Made by a program: the position numbers and the translations under genes. From Pseudomonas thermotolerans DSM 14292 (GTDB lineage: Bacteria; Pseudomonadota; Gammaproteobacteria; Pseudomonadales; Pseudomonadaceae), in NCBI RefSeq assembly GCF_000364625.1, contig NZ_KB822610.1, positions 1-64,000 of the forward strand: a stretch of 64,000 nt of DNA. The letters run 5' to 3'. Below are positions 9,187 through 17,131 of this stretch, piece by piece (the stretch's first letter is position 1; each line of letters starts with the position of its first letter). A model generated the notes under the pieces. It was given only the letters and a program-made list of their open reading frames with translations. It was not told the origin of the DNA and did no database searches.

Positions 9187-10215
9187 ATGCTGACCATCTA
9201 TAGCGACGACCATCACCTGCACCACGGTCGCTGCGAGCTGATCGACGGCGAACTCAAGCCCTGCTTCGAGATGCCCTCGCGCGCCGACCACGTGCTGCAG
9301 CAGGTCCGGGAGCGCCGCCTCGGCGAAGTGCGCGGCCCCGAGGACTTCGGCCGGGCGCCCATCGAGCGCATCCACACCCCCGACTACCTGCGCTTCTTCG
9401 AAGGCGCCTGGGCGCGCTGGGCGCAGCTCGGCAAGGGTGGCGACCTGCTGCCCTTCACCTGGCCGGCACGCACCCTGCGCGGCGTGCTCCCCGACAGCCT
9501 GCACGGCCAGCTCGGCTACTACAGCTTCGATGGCGGTGCGCCGATCACCGCCGGCACCTGGCAGGCCGCCTACAGCGCAGCCCAGGTGGCCCTCAGCGCC
9601 CAGCGCTGCATGGCCGAGGGCGCCTATAGCGCCTTCGCCCTGTGCCGCCCGCCGGGACACCATGCCGCCGCCGACCTGATGGGCGGCTATTGCTACCTGA
9701 ACAACGCCGCCATCGCCGCCCAGGCCTTCCTCGACCAGGGCGCCGCGCGGGTAGCCATCCTCGACGTGGATTACCACCACGGCAACGGCACCCAGTCGAT
9801 CTTCTACGACCGCGCCGAGGTGCTGTTCACCTCCATCCACGGCGACCCGCGCTTCGAGTTCCCGTTCTTCCTCGGCTATGCCGACGAGCAGGGAGAAGGC
9901 GCCGGTGCCGGCTACAACCTCAACCTGCCACTGCCCGCCGGCAGCGCCTGGGACGTCTGGAGCGCGGCCCTGGAGCAGGCCTGCCAGCGTATCGCCGCCT
10001 ACGCGCCGGACGTGCTGGTGGTATCCCTCGGCGTGGACACCTTCAAGGAGGATCCGATCTCGCAGTTCAAGCTGGACAGCCCGGACTACCTGCGCATGGG
10101 CGAGCGCATCGCGCGCCTCGGCAAGCCCACCCTGTTCGTCATGGAGGGTGGCTACGCAGTGGCGGAAATCGGCATCAACGCCGTGAACGTGTTGGAAGGT
10201 TTCGAAGGCGCCTGA
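9187..10215 (+). CDS. Histone-deacetylase family protein, probable acetylpolyamine amidohydrolase
   Basis: A 342-residue member of the HDAC/acetylpolyamine amidohydrolase superfamily. It has the family motifs CRPPGHHAAADLMGGYCY (tandem histidines), ILDVDYHHGNGTQSIFY (zinc-binding Asp and His), FTSIHGDPRFEFPFF and LGVDTFKEDP (third zinc ligand). These enzymes remove acetyl groups from acetylated putrescine or cadaverine and similar amides. The start at 9187 is preceded by GGAGAA. It is followed 25 bp later by a polyamine-type binding protein, which strongly supports an acetylpolyamine substrate, as in the aphA regions of P. aeruginosa. Exact substrate is inferred. Confidence 0.9.
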   Translation: MLTIYSDDHHLHHGRCELIDGELKPCFEMPSRADHVLQQVRERRLGEVRGPEDFGRAPIERIHTPDYLRFFEGAWARWAQLGKGGDLLPFTWPARTLRGVLPDSLHGQLGYYSFDGGAPITAGTWQAAYSAAQVALSAQRCMAEGAYSAFALCRPPGHHAAADLMGGYCYLNNAAIAAQAFLDQGAARVAILDVDYHHGNGTQSIFYDRAEVLFTSIHGDPRFEFPFFLGYADEQGEGAGAGYNLNLPLPAGSAWDVWSAALEQACQRIAAYAPDVLVVSLGVDTFKEDPISQFKLDSPDYLRMGERIARLGKPTLFVMEGGYAVAEIGINAVNVLEGFEGA

Positions 10216-10240
10216 GCGCGCAACCTGGGGAGGAAACACC

Positions 10241-11341
10241 ATGCACAGCATCAAACGCCTGCTCGGCGCCGCCCTGTGCGGCGCCAGCCTGCTCGCCGCG
10301 GCGCTGCACGCCGATGCGCGCGAACTGCGGGTTTACAACTGGGCCGACTACATCCTGCCGGAGGTGCCCAAGGACTTCGCCAAGCAGAGCGGCATCAAGC
10401 TGACCTGGGACGTCTACGACACCAACGAGACCATGGAGGCCAAGCTGCTCACCGGCAACTCCGGCTACGACCTGGTGGTGCCGTCGAACATCTTCCTGGC
10501 CCGCGCGGCGGCCACCGGTGCCTTCGAGAAGCTAGACAAGTCCAAGCTGCCGAACTGGCAGCATCTGGATCCGGGCCTGCTGGAGATCTTCGCCGCCAAC
10601 GATCCCGGCAACCAGTTCGGCATGCCCTACATGTACGGCACCGTGCTGATCGGCTTCAACCCGGACAAGGTCAGGGCCGCCCTAGGCGAGAACGCACCGG
10701 TGGACAGCTGGGACCTGGTGCTCAAGGAGGAGAACCTCGCCAAGCTCAAGCAGTGCGGCGTGGCCATGCTCGACTCGCCCTCGGAGATCCTGCCGATCGT
10801 CCTCCACTACCTGGGCCTGCCGCCGAACAGCACCGAGCCGAAGGACTACGACCAGGCGGTGGCGCTGATGGAGAAGCTGCGCCCGTACATCGCTTACTTC
10901 CACTCGGCCAAGTACATGACCGACATCGCCAACGGCGACATCTGCGTGGCGGTCGGCTACTCCGGCAGCTTCTACCAGTTCGCCAACCGCGCCAAGGAGG
11001 CCGGCAACGGCGTGGTGGTCGACTGGCGCCTGCCCAAGGAGGGCGCGCCCATCTGGTTCGACAGCTTCGCCATTCCGAAGAACGCCAAGAACATCGACGA
11101 GGCCCACGAGTTCCTCAACCACCTGCTGGCCCCCCAGGTGATAGCGCCGATCAGCGACTTCCTCGGCTACCCGAACCCCAACAAGGACGGCATGCCGCTG
11201 GTCAGCGCGGCGATCCGCGACAACCCGCACCTGAGCCCGAGCGGCGAGCAACTGAAGACCCTGTTCGCCACCGAACCGTTGCCGCAGAAGGCCGAACGGG
11301 CGCGGACCCGGGCCTGGACGAAGATCAAGTCGGGCAGCTGA
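10241..11341 (+). CDS. Polyamine ABC transporter substrate-binding protein (PotF/SpuD family)
   Basis: A 366-residue periplasmic binding protein. The first 27 or so residues form a signal peptide (MHSIKRLLG..., cleaved near ADA), followed by the family start ELRVYNWADYILPEV. Further family motifs are WDVYDTNETMEAKLL, YDLVVPSN, the YMYGTVLIGFNPDKV strand and the DWRLPKEGAPIWFDSF segment with tryptophan and aspartate residues that cage polyamines in SpuD and PotF. It lies in an apparent two-gene unit with the deacetylase upstream and lacks adjacent permease or ATPase genes, so it must borrow a transporter from elsewhere or serve a sensory role. A bidirectional terminator follows. Confidence 0.92.
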   Translation: MHSIKRLLGAALCGASLLAAALHADARELRVYNWADYILPEVPKDFAKQSGIKLTWDVYDTNETMEAKLLTGNSGYDLVVPSNIFLARAAATGAFEKLDKSKLPNWQHLDPGLLEIFAANDPGNQFGMPYMYGTVLIGFNPDKVRAALGENAPVDSWDLVLKEENLAKLKQCGVAMLDSPSEILPIVLHYLGLPPNSTEPKDYDQAVALMEKLRPYIAYFHSAKYMTDIANGDICVAVGYSGSFYQFANRAKEAGNGVVVDWRLPKEGAPIWFDSFAIPKNAKNIDEAHEFLNHLLAPQVIAPISDFLGYPNPNKDGMPLVSAAIRDNPHLSPSGEQLKTLFATEPLPQKAERARTRAWTKIKSGS

Positions 11342-11363
11342 GCAGCTCATCTGCCGTAACGCA

Positions 11364-11391
11364 AAAAGGGGAGCCATCTGGCTCCCCTTTT
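11364..11391. terminator. Bidirectional intrinsic terminator
   Basis: AAAAGGGGAGCC (11364-11375), loop ATCT and GGCTCCCCTTTT (11380-11391) form a perfect 12-bp stem with an A-run on one side and a T-run on the other. It can end the rightward polyamine-binding gene and the leftward pyruvate carboxylase operon. Confidence 0.9.
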
Positions 11392-11407
11392 GCGCGGGCG
11401 ACCGGGA

Positions 11408-13216
11408 TCATTCGATCTCGATCAGCACCTCTCCCGGGTTGACGCGGTCACCCTTGGCCACATGGACTGCCTTGACGGTGCCGCCGATGGGCGCCTGGAC
11501 CTCGGCTTCCATCTTCATCGCCTCGGTGATCAGCACGGCCTGACCGGCCTTGACCTGATCGCCTTCCTTGACCAGCACGTCGACGATGTTGCCCGGCATG
11601 GTGGTGGACACTTCGCCCGGCGCGCTGGCCTGCTTGCGCTTGCTGCCAGTGCCGGCGACGAACTCGTTGAGCGGCTCGAACACTACCTCTTCCGGCATGC
11701 CGTCGATGGACAGGTAGAAATGGCGCTTGCCTTCACCCTTGATGCCCACCCCGGTGATGTCCACCCGGTAGGTCTCGCCGTGCACGTCGATGACGAACTC
11801 GGTGGGCACGCCCTCGCCACCGGCGGCCTGCACGCCGTTGCCGCTGGGAATCGGCAGCAGCTCTTCCGGCTTCAGGGTGCCGGCCTCGCGCTCCTCGAGG
11901 AACTTGCGGCCGATGTCCGGGAACATGGCGTAGGTCAGCACGTCCTCCTCGCTCTTGGCCAGCGCACCGATCTCGCCGCGCAGCTTGGCCAGCTCCGGCT
12001 TGAGCAAGTCGGCCGGACGCACGTCGATGACTTCCTCGTTGCCGATCGCCTGCTTGCGCAGCTGCTCGTTGACCTCGCCCGGGGCCTTACCATAGCGACC
12101 CTGCAGATAGAGCTTCACCTCGTTGGTGATGGTCTTGTAGCGCTCGCCGGCGAGCACGTTGAAGAACGCCTGGGTACCGACGATCTGCGAGGTCGGGGTG
12201 ACCAGCGGCGGGTAGCCGAGGTCGGCGCGCACCCGCGGGATCTCCGCCAGCACCTCGTCCATGCGGTGCAGGGCCCCCTGCTCCTTGAGCTGGTTGGCGA
12301 GGTTGGAAATCATCCCGCCCGGCACCTGGTTGACCTGCACGCGGGTGTCGACCCCGGTGAACTCGCTCTCGAACTGGTGGTACTTCTTGCGCACGGCGTA
12401 GAAGTACAGGCCGATCTCCTGGATCAGCTCCAGGTCCAGGCCGGTGTCGTAGGGGGTGCCGCGCAGCGCCGCGACCATCGACTCGGTACCCGGGTGGCTG
12501 GTGCCCCAGGCCATGCTGGAGATGGCGGTGTCGATGCGGTCGGCGCCGTTCTCGATGGCCTTCAGCTGGCACATGCTGGCCACCCCGGCGGTGTCGTGGG
12601 AGTGGATCACCACGTCCAGGTGCGGCAGGTTGTCCTTCAGGGCCTTGACCAGCTCGCCGGTGGCATAGGGGGTGAGCAGGCCGGCCATGTCCTTGATGGC
12701 GATGGAGTCGACGCCCATCTCGGCCATCTGCTGGGCCTGCTTGACGAAGGCCTCGATGGTGTGCACCGGGCTGGTGGTGTAGCAGATGGTGCCCTGGGCG
12801 TGCTTGCCGGCGGCCTTCACCGCCTCGATGGAGACGCGCAGGTTACGCACGTCGTTCATGGCGTCGAAGATGCGGAACACGTCGATGCCGTTCACCGCGG
12901 CCTTGGCCACGAAGGCGCGCACCACGTCGTCGCTGTAGTGGCGGTAGCCGAGCAGGTTCTGGCCGCGCAGGAGCATCTGCAGGCGGGTGTTGGGCAGCGC
13001 CGCCTTGAGCTTGCGCAGGCGTTCCCAGGGATCTTCCTTGAGGAAGCGTACGCAGGCATCGAAGGTGGCGCCACCCCAGACTTCCAGGGACCAGTAGCCG
13101 ACTTTGTCGAGCTTCTCGCAGATCGGCAGCATGTCCTCGGTGCGCATGCGGGTGGCCAGCAGGGACTGGTGGGCATCGCGCAGGATGGTATCGGTGACGG
13201 TGATTCTCTTGCTCAT
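11408..13216 (-). CDS. pycB: Pyruvate carboxylase subunit B / oxaloacetate decarboxylase alpha-type (carboxyltransferase and biotin carrier)
   Basis: The 602-residue subunit carries the carboxyltransferase domain (about residues 1-460; TDTILRDAHQSLLATRM at the N terminus, metal-site histidines in VIHSHDTAGVASM) and a C-terminal biotinyl domain whose acceptor is Lys568 in EAMKMEAEV. With subunit A it makes a two-component pyruvate carboxylase that forms oxaloacetate from pyruvate, an anaplerotic step. Many databases label this family oadA, but no beta or gamma membrane subunits of the sodium-pumping decarboxylase are nearby, and the partner is a biotin carboxylase, which favours pyruvate carboxylase. 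It starts 10 bp after subunit A. Confidence 0.92.
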   Translation of the reverse strand: MSKRITVTDTILRDAHQSLLATRMRTEDMLPICEKLDKVGYWSLEVWGGATFDACVRFLKEDPWERLRKLKAALPNTRLQMLLRGQNLLGYRHYSDDVVRAFVAKAAVNGIDVFRIFDAMNDVRNLRVSIEAVKAAGKHAQGTICYTTSPVHTIEAFVKQAQQMAEMGVDSIAIKDMAGLLTPYATGELVKALKDNLPHLDVVIHSHDTAGVASMCQLKAIENGADRIDTAISSMAWGTSHPGTESMVAALRGTPYDTGLDLELIQEIGLYFYAVRKKYHQFESEFTGVDTRVQVNQVPGGMISNLANQLKEQGALHRMDEVLAEIPRVRADLGYPPLVTPTSQIVGTQAFFNVLAGERYKTITNEVKLYLQGRYGKAPGEVNEQLRKQAIGNEEVIDVRPADLLKPELAKLRGEIGALAKSEEDVLTYAMFPDIGRKFLEEREAGTLKPEELLPIPSGNGVQAAGGEGVPTEFVIDVHGETYRVDITGVGIKGEGKRHFYLSIDGMPEEVVFEPLNEFVAGTGSKRKQASAPGEVSTTMPGNIVDVLVKEGDQVKAGQAVLITEAMKMEAEVQAPIGGTVKAVHVAKGDRVNPGEVLIEIE

Positions 13217-13226
13217 GGGGCGTTCC

Positions 13227-14642
13227 TCACAGGCCGGCGTGGGCAGCGATGGCGGCGGCGATGGCCAGGGCCAGCTCTTCCGGTTTGCGCTTGATCGAAT
13301 AGTTGGTCAGTTCCGGATGGCTCTCGACGAAACTGGTGTTGAACTGGCCGCTGCGGAACTCGGGGTTGCGCAGGATCTCCTGGTAGTAGGGGGCGGTGGT
13401 CTTCACACCCTGCACGCGCATGTCATCCAGCGCCCGCAGGCCGCGGTCCAGCGCCTCCTCCCAGGTCAGCGCCCAGACGATCAGCTTGAGGCACATGGAG
13501 TCGTAGTAGGGCGGAATGGTGTAGCCGGTGTAGATCGCCGTGTCGGTGCGCACCCCGGGACCGCCGGGCGCGTAGTAGCGGGTGATCTTGCCGAAACTGG
13601 GCAGGAAGTTGTTCTTCGGATCCTCGGCGTTGATCCGGAACTGCAGGGCGAAACCGCGGTGCTGGATGTCTTCCTGCTTGACCGACAGGGGCAGGCCCGA
13701 GGCGATGCGGATCTGCTCACGGACGATGTCGATGCCGGTGATTTCCTCGGTGATGGTGTGCTCCACCTGCACGCGGGTGTTCATCTCCATGAAGTACACC
13801 TCGCCGTCGGCGAGCAGGAACTCCACGGTGCCGGCGTTCTCGTAGCCCACCGCCTTGGCGGCACGCACCGCCAGATCGCCGATGTAGGCGCGCTGCTCGG
13901 GGGTGAGCTGCGGGCTGGGGGCGATCTCGATGAGCTTCTGGTTGCGGCGCTGGATCGAACAGTCGCGCTCGAACAGGTGCACGGTGTTGCCAAAGCTGTC
14001 GGCGAGCACCTGGGCCTCGATGTGCTTGGGATTGACGATGCACTTCTCGAGGAACACCTCGGCCGAGCCGAACGCCTTGGTGGCCTCGGAGATCACTCGC
14101 GGATAGGCGGCCTCCAGCTCCTCGCGGCTGTTGCAGCGTCGGATGCCGCGCCCGCCACCGCCGGAGGTGGCCTTGAGCATGATCGGGTAGCCGATGCGCT
14201 CGGCCTCGCTGAGCGCCTCTTCGAGGCTGGCCACGTTGCCCTCGGTGCCCGGGGTGACCGGCACGCCGGCGGCGATCATCGAGCGGCGCGCCTCGGTCTT
14301 GTCGCCCATGCGGCGGATCACCTCCGCGCTCGGGCCGATGAACTTGATGCCGCGTTCGGCACAGATCTCCGCCAGTTCGGCGTTCTCGGACAGGAAGCCG
14401 TAGCCCGGGTGCAGGGCGTCACAGCCGGTTTCCACCGCCAGGTTGACCAGCTTGCGCGGGTTCAGGTAGCCGGCCAGCGGGTCCTCGCCGACGCTGTGCG
14501 CTTCGTCGGCACGCTTGACGTGCAGCGCATGGCGGTCCGCCTCGGAGTAGATGGCCACCGAGCGGATGCCCATTTCGGCGCAGGCGCGCACGATGCGGAC
14601 GGCGATTTCCCCACGGTTGGCGATCAGGATTTTCTTGATCAC
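13227..14642 (-). CDS. pycA: Pyruvate carboxylase subunit A (biotin carboxylase)
   Basis: A 471-residue biotin carboxylase that charges the biotin of subunit B with bicarbonate and ATP. The order is the usual one: the N-terminal KKILIANRGEIAVRI fold, the ATP-grasp with the glycine-rich KATSGGGGRGIR loop (about 160-170), and the EMNTRVQVEHTITEEITGID catalytic region. It resembles AccC but is paired with pycB rather than accB, and it is longer than AccC by about 20 residues. It is the first gene of the pycAB operon. The divergent LysR gene lies 221 bp away across an AT-rich intergenic region. Confidence 0.94.
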   Translation of the reverse strand: MIKKILIANRGEIAVRIVRACAEMGIRSVAIYSEADRHALHVKRADEAHSVGEDPLAGYLNPRKLVNLAVETGCDALHPGYGFLSENAELAEICAERGIKFIGPSAEVIRRMGDKTEARRSMIAAGVPVTPGTEGNVASLEEALSEAERIGYPIMLKATSGGGGRGIRRCNSREELEAAYPRVISEATKAFGSAEVFLEKCIVNPKHIEAQVLADSFGNTVHLFERDCSIQRRNQKLIEIAPSPQLTPEQRAYIGDLAVRAAKAVGYENAGTVEFLLADGEVYFMEMNTRVQVEHTITEEITGIDIVREQIRIASGLPLSVKQEDIQHRGFALQFRINAEDPKNNFLPSFGKITRYYAPGGPGVRTDTAIYTGYTIPPYYDSMCLKLIVWALTWEEALDRGLRALDDMRVQGVKTTAPYYQEILRNPEFRSGQFNTSFVESHPELTNYSIKRKPEELALAIAAAIAAHAGL

Positions 14643-14778
14643 GGTCAGGTTCTCTCTCTCAGGGTCCGTTCACGCTGCGCAGACAGGCCCCAGGTGGACA
14701 GACGGGCGACTCGCATCGCCCGACGCTCGACCATGGCCACGCCGCGGTCGTCACGGAAAACCTACTCCCGGCACACAA

Positions 14779-14817
14779 TTACTAAAAATTAATATTTGTT
14801 TGGATAGTCATTAGTAA
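14779..14817. promoter_or_regulatory. AT-rich inverted repeat between pycA and its LysR regulator
   Basis: TTACTAA (14779-14785) and TTAGTAA (14811-14817) are perfect inverted arms, 32 bp apart start to start, close to three helical turns. The whole stretch from about 14778 to 14830 is strikingly AT-rich in a GC-rich neighbourhood. It lies in the divergent intergenic region, where a LysR regulator normally binds to control both genes. It is a candidate operator, not a proven one. Confidence 0.5.
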
Positions 14818-14863
14818 GGACTTATATTCATAGTTTCCGAGTCCTTCTCGAGGGTGACCGCTC

Positions 14864-15817
14864 ATGCGTAAGTCCTTGATGCGCATGACCCTGCGCCAGC
14901 TGCAGGTGTTCCGTTCGGTGTGCGAGAGCCGCTCCTACAGCCGCGCCGCGGAGGAGATGGCGCTGACCCAGCCGGCGGTCAGTCTGCAGATTCGCCAGCT
15001 GGAAGAACTGGTCGGTCAGCCGTTGTTCGAGTACATCGGCAAGAAACTCTACCTGACCGATGCCGCCGAGGCCCTGCTGAAGGCCAGCGCGGACATCTTC
15101 GGGCGCCTGGAGAGCCTCGACATGCAGCTCTCCAACCTGCGCGGCTCGCTGCAGGGCCAGCTCAACCTGGCCATCGAATCCAGCGCCAAGTACTTCGTGC
15201 CGCACCTGTTCGCCGCCTTCCGCCGCCGCCACCCGGAGGTCAGCCTGCAGCTCACCGTGGTCAACCACAGCCTGGCGGTGCGCCGTCTGACGGTCAGCCG
15301 CGACGACCTGCTGATCATGTCCCAAGTGCCCAGCGAGCCGGCAGTGGAGTTCCTGCCCTTCCTCAACAACCCGATCGTCGCCGTGGCGCCGGCGGACCAC
15401 CCGCTATGCGTCCGGGAGAGCCTGCGCCTGGCCGACCTGGGTGCCTGGCCGCTGCTGATCCGCGAGCCGGGCTCCGGAACCCGGCGGGCCATCGAGGAAT
15501 ACGCCCACCAGAAGCGTGCGCACTTCAGCCAGACCCTGGAGCTGGGCTCCAGCGAGGCCCAGGTGGAAGGGGTGCTGGCCGGCCTCGGCCTGGCCCTGCT
15601 GCCGCGCCACGCGGTGCGTCGCGAACTGGCCCTCGGCACCCTGCGCGAACTGCCGGTGGAGGAGCTGCCGCTGCAGCGCAGCTGGTGCGTGGTCTACGGC
15701 CGCGGCAAGCGCCTGTCGCCGGTGGCCGCAGCCTTCCAGGCGTTCATCCGCGAGGAACGCGCGGAGATCAACGCGCTGGCGGCGCGCTTCGACGCAGACG
15801 CGCGTGGGCCGCAATGA
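14864..15817 (+). CDS. pycR: LysR family regulator, probable regulator of pyruvate carboxylase
   Basis: A 317-residue LysR-type regulator with the helix-turn-helix at about residues 8-67 (LRQLQVFRSVCESRSYSRAAEEM, split by the turn before LTQPAVSLQIRQLE) and a CbbR/CysB-like effector domain from about 95. Its position, divergent from pycAB, matches the Pseudomonas gene named pycR. The start at 14864 is used; ATG codons at 14879 and 14885 are possible alternatives, the last giving the MTLRQLQVF start common in the family. Its 3' end overlaps the convergent small gene at 15768-15983 by 50 bp. Confidence 0.9.
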   Translation: MRKSLMRMTLRQLQVFRSVCESRSYSRAAEEMALTQPAVSLQIRQLEELVGQPLFEYIGKKLYLTDAAEALLKASADIFGRLESLDMQLSNLRGSLQGQLNLAIESSAKYFVPHLFAAFRRRHPEVSLQLTVVNHSLAVRRLTVSRDDLLIMSQVPSEPAVEFLPFLNNPIVAVAPADHPLCVRESLRLADLGAWPLLIREPGSGTRRAIEEYAHQKRAHFSQTLELGSSEAQVEGVLAGLGLALLPRHAVRRELALGTLRELPVEELPLQRSWCVVYGRGKRLSPVAAAFQAFIREERAEINALAARFDADARGPQ

Positions 15818-15983
15818 GGTAGTCGGCGACCACCAGTTCGGGGTACTCGGCCAGCTCCCGCTGCAGATGGCGCTGCTCGGCATAGTCCTCGATGGCTCGG
15901 CGGAAGGCCATGCGACGCAGATCCTCCTGCTTGCGCCGGCGGGCGCTGGCGGATTCGTAGGCATAGGAATCGGGACGCGACAT
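15768..15983 (-). CDS. Small conserved-looking hypothetical protein
   Basis: A 71-residue, highly charged protein (SARRRKQEDLRRMAFRRAIE, then YAEQRHLQRELAEYP) that should be mostly helical and is rich in arginine. The ATG at 15983 is preceded by GGGAGAAG at good spacing, which decides the start and supports translation; the longer in-frame form lacks such a site. I believe small proteins of this type occur next to the pyruvate carboxylase regulator in other pseudomonads, but I cannot check this. It overlaps the last 50 bp of the convergent pycR. No function is suggested by the sequence; RNA or nucleic-acid binding is conceivable from the charge. Confidence 0.6.
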   Translation of the reverse strand: MSRPDSYAYESASARRRKQEDLRRMAFRRAIEDYAEQRHLQRELAEYPELVVADYLIAAHARLRRSAPPAR

Positions 15984-16084
15984 GCGGGCTTCTCCCTGTT
16001 GGGGACGGGGAGCTTCAGCATGCCCAGGCCAGGTGACAGCCCGGTGACGGCGCGGTGAAGCAGGCATGACCGCGCGGCGGTACC

Positions 16085-16951
16085 TCACTCTTCCCCAGTT
16101 TTCACCGTCTTCGGCGACAGGCGCAGGCTACGCAGGCTGCGCTTGACGCTCTTCAGGTGGTTCACCAGGTTCGGCCCGCGAGCCATGGCCACACCCATGG
16201 CCAGCACGTCGATCACCACCAGGTGGGCGATGCGCGAGGTCAGCGGGGTGTAGATCTCGGTGTCTTCCTGCACGTCGATGGCCAGGTTGACCGTGGCCAG
16301 GTCGGCCAGCGGGGTCTGGCTGGGACATAGGGTGATCAGGTTGGCACCGGTCTCGCGGACCAGGTTGGCGGTGATCAGCAGGTCCTTGGAACGCCCGGAC
16401 TGGGAGATGCACACGGCCACGTCGGTGGGTTTGAGGGTCACCGCGGACATCGCCTGCATGTGCGGGTCCGAGTAAGCCGCGGCGGTGAGCAGCAGGCGGA
16501 AGAACTTGTGCTGGGCGTCCGCGGCCACCGCCCCGGAGGCGCCGAAGCCGTAGAACTCGATGCGCTGGGCTCCGGCACAGACGTTGATGGCACGCTGTAG
16601 GGCATCCGGGTCGAGCTTCTCGCGTACCTCCATCAGGGTGTGCAGGGTGGTGTCGAAGATCTTCAGGCTGAAGTCGGCGACCGAATCGTTCTCGCTGATC
16701 GCGAACTGCCCGAAGCTGGCGCCGGCAGCCAGGCTCTGCGCCAGCCTGAGCTTGAGATCCTGGAAGCCGCTGCAGCCAATGGCGCGACAGAAGCGCACGA
16801 TGGTCGGCTCGCTGACTCCGACGCCTTGGGCCAGGTCGGCCATGGAGCTGTGCATCACGGCGGCCGGATCGAGCAGCACGTGGTCGGCAACCTTGAGTTC
16901 GGACTTGCGCAGCAGATGACGCGACTGGGCGATGTGTTGCAACAGGTTCAC
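16085..16951 (-). CDS. RpiR/HexR-type transcriptional regulator
   Basis: A 288-residue regulator with an N-terminal RpiR helix-turn-helix (about 1-77; NLLQHIAQSRHLLRKSELKVADHVL, MADLAQGVGVSEPTIVRFCRAIG in two parts) and a C-terminal SIS sugar-phosphate-binding domain (about 120-260; FYGFGASGAVAADAQHKF and ISQSGRSKDL). I chose the GTG at 16951, preceded by AAGAG, because the family starts at (M/V)NLLQHIAQ; the ATG at 17020 would add a tail that runs into the operator region. It is divergent from zwf and similar to HexR, which controls glucose catabolism in response to KDPG. It may be a HexR paralogue rather than HexR itself. Confidence 0.9.
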   Translation of the reverse strand: MNLLQHIAQSRHLLRKSELKVADHVLLDPAAVMHSSMADLAQGVGVSEPTIVRFCRAIGCSGFQDLKLRLAQSLAAGASFGQFAISENDSVADFSLKIFDTTLHTLMEVREKLDPDALQRAINVCAGAQRIEFYGFGASGAVAADAQHKFFRLLLTAAAYSDPHMQAMSAVTLKPTDVAVCISQSGRSKDLLITANLVRETGANLITLCPSQTPLADLATVNLAIDVQEDTEIYTPLTSRIAHLVVIDVLAMGVAMARGPNLVNHLKSVKRSLRSLRLSPKTVKTGEE

Positions 16952-17040
16952 AGGCAGACTCTTCACGCTGGGGCAGGTCGACGGAACTCCATCGGACGCT
17001 GACTCGGTTATGATCGGCACTCGCCGGGCTGTAGTGCGCT

Positions 17041-17055
17041 TGTAGTTATACTACA
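17041..17055. promoter_or_regulatory. RpiR/HexR-like operator palindrome
   Basis: TGTAGT-TAT-ACTACA is a perfect 6-3-6 palindrome lying between the divergent RpiR-type regulator (start 16951) and zwf (start 17132). HexR sites described in gammaproteobacteria have the form TGTAAT-N3-ATTACA, which differs by one symmetrical base per arm. The location suggests autoregulation of the regulator together with control of zwf. Confidence 0.7.
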
Positions 17056-17131
17056 TGATGCAGCCCAGTGCTTGGTTAATACCCGTTTTCCTGCCGGTGT
17101 GCACATATCGCCGGCCATCCGGAGGGATGCC

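Noticed and set aside
11390..13294. 634-codon open frame antisense to pycB
   Set aside because: It lies wholly opposite a clearly identified gene and has no motif of its own.
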